Below are positions 1-6,910 of a stretch of DNA of 10,000 nt, piece by piece. This DNA is from Clostridia bacterium (GTDB lineage: Bacteria > Bacillota > Clostridia > UBA1381), in contig CAAGKL010000212.1 of NCBI GenBank assembly GCA_900770405.1, forward strand, positions 1 to 10,000, given 5' to 3'. A model generated the notes under the pieces. The model was not told where the DNA came from and made no database searches. It was given only the letters and a program-made list of their open reading frames with translations. Every line of letters begins with the position of its first letter. Position 1 is the first letter of the stretch. The position numbers and the translations under genes were made by a program.

Positions 1-21
1 TACACGACGCTCTTCCGATCT
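1..21. other. Illumina sequencing adapter remnant (not genomic)
   Basis: These 21 bases match the 3' end of the Illumina TruSeq universal adapter, which finishes in GCTCTTCCGATCT. Read on the minus strand, the sequence begins AGATCGGAAGAGC, the usual read-through adapter signature. The open lipoprotein frame coming from the right reaches base 22 in phase and then runs into the adapter, so this is the contig edge left untrimmed. It should be removed before any annotation or submission. The match is from memory of the adapter sequence but covers all 21 bases. Confidence 0.97.
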
Positions 22-228
22 GTCATTAAGCCCGGTTGCCGTCGCGCTTACGTGCGAATGCAGCGGCAGCCAATATCGCAGCGTTACATCGGTTTTTTGC
101 GGATATTCGTCCGTCGTTGTGATATTGCCAAATACCTCCGCACTGTCTGCGCCGTTCTTTTTGCAGCCGGAGATTGCCGGCAGCGTCATTGCCGCCGTCA
201 GTGTAAATGCCATAATTCTTTTATACAT
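22..228 (-). CDS. Extracellular solute-binding lipoprotein of a sugar ABC importer, N-terminal fragment
   Basis: Only the first 69 residues are present; the gene is cut by the contig edge at base 22. The fragment has a lipoprotein signal peptide, MYKRIMAFTL then a hydrophobic stretch, and a lipobox-like AISGC with the lipidated cysteine at residue 22. After a short polar linker comes DVTLRYWLPLHSHVSATATG, which matches the first strand and loop of the family 1 solute-binding lipoproteins found in Clostridia beside LplB/AraQ-type permeases. The start is fixed by AAAGGGG (bases 236-242 on the plus strand), 7 bases upstream. It is the fourth gene of the minus-strand operon, 24 bases after the 429-aa protein. 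Inferred role: capture of oligosaccharides released by the upstream lyase. The permease genes would lie beyond the edge. The family call rests on a short piece, and the ligand is unknown. Confidence 0.8.
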
Positions 229-252
229 CGGTTTACCCCTTTCTTGTCCGCT

Positions 253-1542
253 TTATCTTTCCGAATATATCTCCGGTGCCGAAAACGGGCTCATAGTATT
301 GCTCCAGAATAAAATTTTCAGACTGTCACCCTCATCCACACCGAGCTCTGTAGTCGTTTTAATTCTTCTTACCCCGGTCGCGGCCGCAATATCTATACTC
401 TTCACTGCTTTCAGCTGATTATCGGAGGTATAGTGTGCCGCAAAAACCTGCGTATCCTCCGGCACATTTGTATAGAAGGAGGCGAGAACGGTTCCGTTGT
501 CCTGTTTTGCAAAGCTGAAATTTCCGTATAATTCTCTGACAGTGTAGCGATTATTGAACATTTCCACCACCATGGACGGCAAAAGCTTCTGTGTATCCTC
601 TGCCAAGGCTTGCCCGGTCAGGTCGGTGTATACCTTCACATCATCTGAAAAACCGAGCTTGCTTTTGAACTCGCCGACCGTCATATCCGTATCCGCAAGT
701 ACAATATCGCCGCCGCAAACCGCATAGCCGGAAAGCTCCCGTATCGCTTTACTTTCGCTCATCAACTCGACGCTTACATTGTCAACGCACGCTCTTTGCC
801 GCTTTGTACTGTCCTTCGGCACCATATAAAGTTTTAATACGCCGCCGACAGCGGAAAGGCTGATGTTTTTAGCACTGACAGTCCCGCCGCCTACCTGGTT
901 CTGCAAGGCTGTATAATACCTGCCGTTTTGTAAATCTTCAAAGCCGGTTGTGTACTGCACGCCGTCGATATATAGCCTTGCACCCATATCGCGGTATACA
1001 AGCAGATCGAATTTGTGCCATTTATTTTCATCAAGCCTTATGCCGTTGACAGCACGTTCGCTCCCGCCGTTTTCGCCCCAGAATTTTATACTTCCGTCCG
1101 AACCTGTTATTTTTGCAATGTTTATCGGGCGATAATTGTTGTTTGAAGTTGTGATGCTCTTGAAATCGGCACTTACAAGATTGTTTTCCAGATACAAAAC
1201 ATCATTTTCGCCAAATCCGTCCCTCGAAACCTCAAAGCTGTAGCGTATTACTTCCTCCTCATGCGGCTCCTTGGAAAACGCCACCTGGCTCCCGGAAAGC
1301 TGTACATATGATGACACGATGCCGTCACCTGCGTTTGATGTCATTTCCAGAGCACCGTCCGTTATCTGTGCGATTCTTGTTACCGTGCCTTCTGAGTCCT
1401 TTTTTGTGAATTTGTTAAGGTTCACACCGGTGCTTTCAGAAAAATCAAAAATGTACCCCGTTCTGCCCTCCGGCAGGCTTGCCGCCTGAGCCGATGAAAT
1501 CAGGCATACCGCCGCAACCGCCAAAGAAATAAATTTTTTCAT
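253..1542 (-). CDS. Secreted ConA-like (LamG-type) protein with C-terminal beta-sandwich, function unknown
   Basis: This 429-aa protein has a Sec signal peptide with likely cleavage after AQA (residue 20). Residues about 25-260 read as a concanavalin A-like jelly roll: alternating strands, KWHKFDLLVYRDMGARLYIDG (about 174-194, part of the LamG pattern) and a closing CVDNVSVEL (252-260). Residues about 265-340 resemble a small linker module common in clostridial surface proteins (MTVGEFKSKL followed by a DLTG turn). Residues about 350-420 (LASFYTNVPEDTQVFAAHY to SLKILFWSNTMSPFSAP) look like the beta-sandwich that often ends clostridial carbohydrate-active proteins. I see no catalytic motif, lipobox, LPXTG or S-layer motif. 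The start is fixed by AAGGAAG (plus-strand 1549-1555) inside the last codons of the upstream gene, so translation is probably coupled. A carbohydrate-binding protein or an unrecognised lyase or hydrolase are both possible. Confidence 0.85.
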   Translation of the reverse strand: MKKFISLAVAAVCLISSAQAASLPEGRTGYIFDFSESTGVNLNKFTKKDSEGTVTRIAQITDGALEMTSNAGDGIVSSYVQLSGSQVAFSKEPHEEEVIRYSFEVSRDGFGENDVLYLENNLVSADFKSITTSNNNYRPINIAKITGSDGSIKFWGENGGSERAVNGIRLDENKWHKFDLLVYRDMGARLYIDGVQYTTGFEDLQNGRYYTALQNQVGGGTVSAKNISLSAVGGVLKLYMVPKDSTKRQRACVDNVSVELMSESKAIRELSGYAVCGGDIVLADTDMTVGEFKSKLGFSDDVKVYTDLTGQALAEDTQKLLPSMVVEMFNNRYTVRELYGNFSFAKQDNGTVLASFYTNVPEDTQVFAAHYTSDNQLKAVKSIDIAAATGVRRIKTTTELGVDEGDSLKILFWSNTMSPFSAPEIYSER

Positions 1543-1543
1543 A

Positions 1544-2800
1544 TTAATCTTCCTTTCTTATTACAGATGATATTAAATTTCCGTTTTCATCAATTACATA
1601 TGCCTGCTCTCCCTCTGCCACTGCCGGAGTGGAAACTTTCGCCGTACCACCCGGCTCAAGCACGCATTCAACCGCTTTCTGTCCGCTGCTGCCCGTAATG
1701 ACTAAAATCATTGTTTTCTCCTTTTCGGTGCGATTTTCGAGTCGCGCATTAAACACCGTTCCGTCAGCAGTTTCCTCAAATTCTCCGCCGAATATATCCG
1801 TTTTGGTCTGAGCGCTTATAAATCCGTCGCCGAGCTCGCTGCCAAGCTCCGCGCCGCCCTCTCTTTTCACAGACGCGTCAACCGTTACCGTGTGCGGCAT
1901 GCCGGGATTAAGCGAACGCTTGGTTGTCAGTAAAATTACCGATGCTCCCTCGTCATACACAGCGCTTTCAACCGCAACTGCGCCAAATTCATCCGCTACA
2001 CGAACCTTTCCCGTAAGCTCTGTTTCTGCCAGTTTTCCGCCTATACGGACGGAAATCCGGTTATTCTCCGTTTGGGAAATACCGTCAATATACGGCAGCT
2101 CGGATTGCTTTGTGCAGAGAATGTTGTCAATATACACCCAACCGCCCGACGCCGTTGTTGCGGCGCAGCAGAACTGGAAGGAGTTAAATCCCTGCACCTT
2201 TGCGGCATTGACCGAACTTACACCCTCGGCAAGCCGAATATACTCACCCAAAACCCCGTCATTGTATTCTGCCATATACAAATCATATTTGTTTTCACCC
2301 GAATAAAGCTTCAGTTTAAAGCGATACCAATGATTTTCCGAAAAGCTCACCGTATCGGCACTGCCGCCGCTGCCGGTCGGGACAACCTCACCGTTTTTCA
2401 TCTGAAAAACATTAAGCTTATACCGCACCGCGCTCTTTGCCCAATCATAGACCTTCAGGTTGAAATCTATGTCGGTTGTGGTTGCCTGTATATCAAATTC
2501 CAGGTCGACATCACTTTGAATATCAAAAAGCCGTATTGCGAACATAGGACCTATACTCGTTGTTGCACCCTCCGCACCGACGGCGACAGCATAGTTCCCA
2601 CTGCCGTCGCAATCATAAATCATAGCCTTACCGCCGTTATTCGAGCCGATCTGATACTTGTCGTTCGGGATTTTCCCTGACGAAAAATCGTCCTTGCAAA
2701 TAACGTCCGTGACATACACCGCCTCGCGGGCAAAGCTGTTTGCATTTCCGGCTATAACCGCCGCGCACAGAACCGCCGCAAGGCATCTGACAATCTTCAT
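1544..2800 (-). CDS. Secreted ConA-like protein with C-terminal Ig-like region, function unknown
   Basis: This 418-aa protein has a signal peptide (residues 1 to about 24, cleavage probably after NSFA). Residues about 33-230 form a ConA/LamG-like domain: it opens with CKDDFSSGKIP, has NHWYRFKLKLYSGENKYDLY (156-175) in the middle, and closes with GGWVYIDNILCT (219-230). Residues about 235-335 look like an SbsA/Big-type Ig-like domain (RKSLNPG-like turn at 294-300, HTVTVDASV at 303-311). Residues about 340-413 form a last small beta domain ending YVIDENGNLISSVI. No catalytic signature or cell-wall anchor is visible. It starts 21 bases after the lyase stop with GGAGGG (plus-strand 2806-2811) as ribosome binding site. 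Architecture and position match the next gene, so the two may be paralogous in their N-terminal domains or partners in binding the same glycan; this was judged by eye, not aligned. Confidence 0.85.
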   Translation of the reverse strand: MKIVRCLAAVLCAAVIAGNANSFAREAVYVTDVICKDDFSSGKIPNDKYQIGSNNGGKAMIYDCDGSGNYAVAVGAEGATTSIGPMFAIRLFDIQSDVDLEFDIQATTTDIDFNLKVYDWAKSAVRYKLNVFQMKNGEVVPTGSGGSADTVSFSENHWYRFKLKLYSGENKYDLYMAEYNDGVLGEYIRLAEGVSSVNAAKVQGFNSFQFCCAATTASGGWVYIDNILCTKQSELPYIDGISQTENNRISVRIGGKLAETELTGKVRVADEFGAVAVESAVYDEGASVILLTTKRSLNPGMPHTVTVDASVKREGGAELGSELGDGFISAQTKTDIFGGEFEETADGTVFNARLENRTEKEKTMILVITGSSGQKAVECVLEPGGTAKVSTPAVAEGEQAYVIDENGNLISSVIRKED

Positions 2801-2821
2801 ACTTTCCCTCCGTTACTCTGT

Positions 2822-5800
2822 TTATTGCATATTAAAAACCGCAATTTCATTCACACTGTTCCACTCGTTGTAGCTGTTACCGAACCCGATAAACCTGATA
2901 TACCGCGCCGAGGCTGTCTCAAAGTTAAATATCTCCGGCTCGTTGGTTTTCCCGCTCGTCTGCGCGTCAAGCACCCGTCTGAATTTCTTGCCGTCGGATG
3001 ACACCTCAACCGCAAAACGGTATATGCGCTCATTACCCTTCATATAAGAAATCGCAATTGCATCAACCGGTGCCACCGTCCCTATGTCAAGCTGCATCCA
3101 CGAATATCCCGATGCCGCCCACTTTGTGCCCGGATCACCGTCCGCTGCGAAATATGCCGGCGTCTCCGGCTCTGCGCTCGCCGTTATCCCGCTGAGCGCA
3201 TACGCTTTCATTCCGTTTATCGTGATAGGCTCAAAAAGCTTTTGAAAGCGAATGTGATAAGTCCTTGAGGTCTTTTTCTCCGATGTATCATAAACGGTGA
3301 CCGCGGCCGAGCCGTTCTCCTCTGTGATTTCATAGTATGCGGCGTCGGCGCTTACCTTCGGCTGCTTTTCCGCACAATAAGGCAGCATCACCGTGTACTC
3401 GGTATGCATCGGGTCAAAATCGCCGAGCACATTGCCGTCAATATAAATCATATTCGCCCGCGGCAGCTCGCACCGCTCGCCGTCCGGGATACTCCACCGC
3501 TCCAGGCTGTCGCATTTAAACTGCTCCTTCGCCATATCACTTCCGTCCTTTGTCATACGCACCGATATATTCACATTGCCGCTCGCCGAAAGTCTTACAT
3601 ACAGCTTAGTTATGCCCTCATTTTTATTTTGTCCGTCCGGATTTGCCGTACCCTCAATCGGACTTGCCTCGCTTTTTTCAAAGCAGGCGCCGCTGACGCT
3701 GCAATCAAGATCCAGTCTCATTCGCTTATTGTTAATTTCCAAGACGGCAGACCTTCCGTCGGGTGCGATTGTAACCTCTGCCGGGGTATGCATCAGCCAA
3801 TAAATTTCGCCTTTTTTCGTAAGCTTCAGTTCATCGCGGACAATGACCGTGCTTCTGTCATCGGTAAGCATAAAGCCGCGCTTTGCGCTTTCGACCTTAT
3901 TTTTACTCTTGAAAAGGCTTGTCATATCAATAATTTTATATCCGCCCCGGTCCTTGCTCTCTGATTTTTCGATAGCGCAATAAGCGTCCATATCGTGCAT
4001 ATAATTCGTTTCGGTGGGATCAATAATAATCGTATTGTGTCCCTGCGCACTAACGCGATAGTATTCGGGATTGCCCATATATCGTGGGAGATTGTAGCTG
4101 TCGGGACCGAGGTCGACCGCCCACCGCTCACCGAGATTATCAAGCACAAAAGTGCCGGTATCATAGTGCCCGTGGTTGCTGTCATTGATTTTTGTACGTC
4201 CGGCGTGGAAGCCGAGGTATATTCCGTCGAAATCCTCCCACGAGCTGCGCATTGCCACCGCCTCGGTATTCCTCACTTCGGTGTCGAGCGGAAGTTCGAT
4301 TTTATCGCTTGTTACCGAGGTGTCATACCAAAGCAAATCCTTCCAGTCGGTCACAATCTTGTATTTTCTTATGCCGTAAAGCCGCGCCGCCGTTATCGCC
4401 TTTGCCTTTTGTGCAATTGCGGCATCTTCATCATCTTTATAGTAGTTTCCGAAGAAGAACATATACGGTGAGCTGCCCTTTCCGTCGCCTGCGTCGTCGT
4501 GATAATTGTTGTTGCCGGTATTCCCGTCCATTGATACAAAGGCGAGGGCTGTATTTGAAAGCCCCGGGGAATTTCTTATACTGAAGTTGTCGCCGAAGGT
4601 GTTGTCAAGACTTCCCAGCATATACGCAAGGTACTGCACCGAGTATGCCCAATAGCCGGGGCCCTCCTCCCAGCCGCCCTCCGGCGCAAACGCCGCCAGA
4701 CCGTACTCCATACTGCGAAGCGCTGTTGATATTGTATAAAAAGCCTCCTCCGGTCTTGCATCGGCTATCGCCATCGCTCCTACCGCCAAGCCTCCGTTGC
4801 AGACCATGCTCCAGTTCATATGCCGCTTAATCCATATACTTACAGCGTTTGACGGCGGTGTGCCCTCGTAATATTGCCGCCCTTCGGCGAGGGCGAAATT
4901 AACAATCAGGTTTTCGCAATCCCTGCGCTGACTTTCGGTCAGATAGTCATAGCACCAGTCATATCCGATGCCGACCGCCGCGCATATTTCCGCTGTGTCC
5001 AGAAAATGTGCCGGATGCCAATCGGGATATGTTTTTTTGATATTCTCAATTTCACGCCACACCCATTGCGCATATTCCTCCCTGCCGGTCAGGCGATACG
5101 CCATCGCACAGGTCGGAATTACCTTCGACAGCTTTCGTGCGCAATCAAGAATATTTCCGGATGAATTAATTTTATAGGTCACCGTTTGACCTTTCATATA
5201 CCCTTCTGCTTGCGCCAGAAGGTTTTCCGTCATTTTCATAATCCGCAGATTCCCGCTGCGGTAAGCATTTTTGATATCTTCAAAAGTCTGCGCCGTTGCC
5301 ATAATCCGCGGATGAACCCCCACCGAGCCACTGGCGGTCATCCTCTCCGCAAGCTCCGACGGCGAGGGACGTTTAAAGCCGCTATACTGCATAAGCTCAT
5401 CAATATATTCTTCGTCCTCGAGTCCGAAGGCGGTATTTTCCGTAAGATATTTCGCCCCGCTGCCGGCCGCGGACAAATTCCCCCTCTTTTCAAGCCCCTC
5501 ATATATCTTGATATTGTCAATTTCAAGCATACCCTGTGCAGTATTCTCGCGAATATAATTCCGCGTATATGCAAAATCACCGAAATCGTTGTTTACAAAC
5601 GGGACATTCTGCGAAATTCGCTTTCCGTTCAAGTAAACATCATATGTATAGCCTTCAAAATTTACCGCGAGTGCAAGATTGAACCATTCACCGGTCTTGA
5701 GCTGATACACCTTGTCGGTGCTGCCGGTTGCTCCGAGGGTCAGCTCGCCGCCCGTACCGATAAAAATTAAATCGTTCCACAAATTTGATTTGTCTCTCAG

Positions 5801-6730
5801 GCGGAACAAATTTGCAATCATTCCCGGTTTTGCCATACAGAAATCTGCCTCAAACACAATATGCTTTGCCGTTCCGGCAGAAAGCTTTGTGTCAAAATAA
5901 ATCGCTGTCGTGCCGGTTTTCTCCATAACAAGAGCGTTAGAACCGTTGCTTTTTCGGATATAAAGCTTGTTCGAGTTAATCTGTGCACCCAATTTTCCGA
6001 GTGCCGATGCTGACTCAAAATCCTGTGTATAAAAAACCTTATTTCCCACCTCCGCGGTTTCATTATGCTCATCAAATTCAACCGTTTCGGTGTTAAACGC
6101 GCACTGCACAGCATCAAGCATCTGCGTTCCGTTATGCGTATACATATCGTCCAAATATATACCCGCCGTGCTGTCGGCATTTCTGCGAAAGCTTATCTTA
6201 ACGGCGGAAAAGTGCCCCGATGCGCTGTATTTCCAATCGGAAAGCTGCTCCCTGCCGTCGATTCTCACAGAATACCGTCCGATTTTCTCGTTGCAGATAA
6301 TCTCGATTTTATGATACTGGCCGGTATTCAGTGATGCTATTTTTCTTCCGTCCTTTGTTGCAAGCCCACCGCCTTCGTCAATCGTAAACGCCGTAATCGC
6401 ACTGCTGCCGTTTTCCAATATAACCTGTCCGGCTGTCTGCTTTCCTATAAATTTTAATTTGAAGGAAACGGTATAAATTTCCTCGACTGCTCCAAGCCCC
6501 GCTGAAATAACGTTCGGTTTGTTCGTCGGCATAAAAAAAGCCTTATTGTCAGCACCGTCCGGCAGAACTCTTGCATTATCGCTGCCCTTGAATGTTATTG
6601 TGCCGGGAATGGCATTTGTGGCACAACCGTTAAAACATTCATCAAGCATCAACGGCTCTGCCGTGATGCCCGGACACAGTCCACAGCACAAAATCGCCAT
6701 CAGCAATGACGCCGCTATCCTGTTTCTCAT
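2822..6730 (-). CDS. Secreted multidomain heparinase II/III-type polysaccharide lyase
   Basis: This 1302-aa exported protein begins with a signal peptide (1-24, GITA/EP). In order it carries two ConA/LamG-like domains (about 25-200 and 230-412), an alpha-toroid of the alginate lyase/heparinase type (about 470-800), a heparinase II/III-like beta-sandwich (about 815-1060), a cadherin-like strand domain (about 1090-1165) and an F5/8 type C (CBM32-like) domain (about 1170-1300). Signature segments are HMNWSMVCNGG (637-647), EGGWEEGPGYW (684-694), NHGHYDTGTF (852-861) and QGHNTIIIDP (897-906). By analogy with Pedobacter heparinase II, recalled from memory, H637 and Y693 are candidate catalytic residues, and H853, H855, D873 and H898 the candidate catalytic histidine and metal ligands. 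The family cleaves uronate-containing polysaccharides by beta-elimination; which one cannot be read here. The start is set by AAGGAGG (plus-strand 6738-6744), 7 bases upstream. It is the first gene of the operon. No cell-wall anchor is seen. Confidence 0.9.
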   Translation of the reverse strand: MRNRIAASLLMAILCCGLCPGITAEPLMLDECFNGCATNAIPGTITFKGSDNARVLPDGADNKAFFMPTNKPNVISAGLGAVEEIYTVSFKLKFIGKQTAGQVILENGSSAITAFTIDEGGGLATKDGRKIASLNTGQYHKIEIICNEKIGRYSVRIDGREQLSDWKYSASGHFSAVKISFRRNADSTAGIYLDDMYTHNGTQMLDAVQCAFNTETVEFDEHNETAEVGNKVFYTQDFESASALGKLGAQINSNKLYIRKSNGSNALVMEKTGTTAIYFDTKLSAGTAKHIVFEADFCMAKPGMIANLFRLRDKSNLWNDLIFIGTGGELTLGATGSTDKVYQLKTGEWFNLALAVNFEGYTYDVYLNGKRISQNVPFVNNDFGDFAYTRNYIRENTAQGMLEIDNIKIYEGLEKRGNLSAAGSGAKYLTENTAFGLEDEEYIDELMQYSGFKRPSPSELAERMTASGSVGVHPRIMATAQTFEDIKNAYRSGNLRIMKMTENLLAQAEGYMKGQTVTYKINSSGNILDCARKLSKVIPTCAMAYRLTGREEYAQWVWREIENIKKTYPDWHPAHFLDTAEICAAVGIGYDWCYDYLTESQRRDCENLIVNFALAEGRQYYEGTPPSNAVSIWIKRHMNWSMVCNGGLAVGAMAIADARPEEAFYTISTALRSMEYGLAAFAPEGGWEEGPGYWAYSVQYLAYMLGSLDNTFGDNFSIRNSPGLSNTALAFVSMDGNTGNNNYHDDAGDGKGSSPYMFFFGNYYKDDEDAAIAQKAKAITAARLYGIRKYKIVTDWKDLLWYDTSVTSDKIELPLDTEVRNTEAVAMRSSWEDFDGIYLGFHAGRTKINDSNHGHYDTGTFVLDNLGERWAVDLGPDSYNLPRYMGNPEYYRVSAQGHNTIIIDPTETNYMHDMDAYCAIEKSESKDRGGYKIIDMTSLFKSKNKVESAKRGFMLTDDRSTVIVRDELKLTKKGEIYWLMHTPAEVTIAPDGRSAVLEINNKRMRLDLDCSVSGACFEKSEASPIEGTANPDGQNKNEGITKLYVRLSASGNVNISVRMTKDGSDMAKEQFKCDSLERWSIPDGERCELPRANMIYIDGNVLGDFDPMHTEYTVMLPYCAEKQPKVSADAAYYEITEENGSAAVTVYDTSEKKTSRTYHIRFQKLFEPITINGMKAYALSGITASAEPETPAYFAADGDPGTKWAASGYSWMQLDIGTVAPVDAIAISYMKGNERIYRFAVEVSSDGKKFRRVLDAQTSGKTNEPEIFNFETASARYIRFIGFGNSYNEWNSVNEIAVFNMQ

Positions 6731-6737
6731 CTTTGAA

Positions 6738-6793
6738 CCTCCTTTTTGATTATGTTACAAGTCGATTATAGCAAACGCCACACAGCATTTCAA
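6738..6793 (-). promoter_or_regulatory. Promoter and ribosome binding site of the lyase operon
   Basis: On the minus strand, TTGAAA (plus-strand 6793-6788) lies 17 bases before TATAAT (6770-6765). The -10 is preceded by TGC, giving an extended -10. This is a near-consensus sigma-A promoter. Transcription would start near 6758, leaving a leader of about 28 bases that contains AAGGAGG (6744-6738). The leader is too short for a riboswitch or attenuator, so control probably acts on initiation. Confidence 0.8.
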
Positions 6794-6825
6794 CTCGTCA
6801 TTTCAAAGATGACCCGCCATTTTCT

Positions 6826-6847
6826 AATAATATCCCCCGATATTATT
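6826..6847. repeat. Perfect 9-bp inverted repeat, candidate operator
   Basis: AATAATATC (6826-6834) and GATATTATT (6839-6847) are exact reverse complements around a CCCC spacer. The right arm overlaps the first two bases of the plus-strand -35 box at 6846-6851, and the repeat lies about 33 bases upstream of the minus-strand -35. It is not a plausible terminator for either unit: it is AT-rich, upstream of both starts and has no T-tract. A dimeric DNA-binding protein site is the simplest reading. The binding protein is unknown; AraC-type regulators usually prefer direct repeats, so another regulator may be involved. Confidence 0.55.
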
Positions 6848-6902
6848 GATTTCAATATATGCTTATGATATAATACATTCAACAAAAAGGCTGATGAAGG
6901 AG
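6846..6902 (+). promoter_or_regulatory. Promoter and ribosome binding site of the SBP-regulator unit
   Basis: TTGATT (6846-6851), a 17-base spacer and TATAAT (6869-6874) preceded by TGA form an extended -10 sigma-A promoter. The start would fall near 6881, giving a leader of about 30 bases. AAGGAG at 6897-6902 is the ribosome binding site, 8 bases before the ATG at 6911. Confidence 0.8.
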
Positions 6903-6910
6903 TGATTGAA

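Noticed and set aside
2072..2680. 202-codon plus-strand open frame inside the 418-aa gene
   Set aside because: It is antisense to a gene with a signal peptide, ribosome binding site and recognisable domains; its own translation has no family resemblance and no convincing ribosome binding site.
5186..5770. 194-codon plus-strand open frame inside the lyase gene
   Set aside because: It is antisense to the lyase around the second ConA-like domain and the start of the toroid, which carries a consistent protein family signal; the antisense product does not.
6826..6847. Rho-independent terminator at the inverted repeat
   Set aside because: The stem is AT-rich, lies upstream of both gene starts and has no following T-run, so an operator is more plausible.
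6902..6910. GTG start at 6902 for the plus-strand solute-binding lipoprotein
   Set aside because: It overlaps the AAGGAG ribosome binding site (6897-6902) and has no binding site of its own; the ATG at 6911 has ideal spacing and gives a clean lipoprotein signal peptide.
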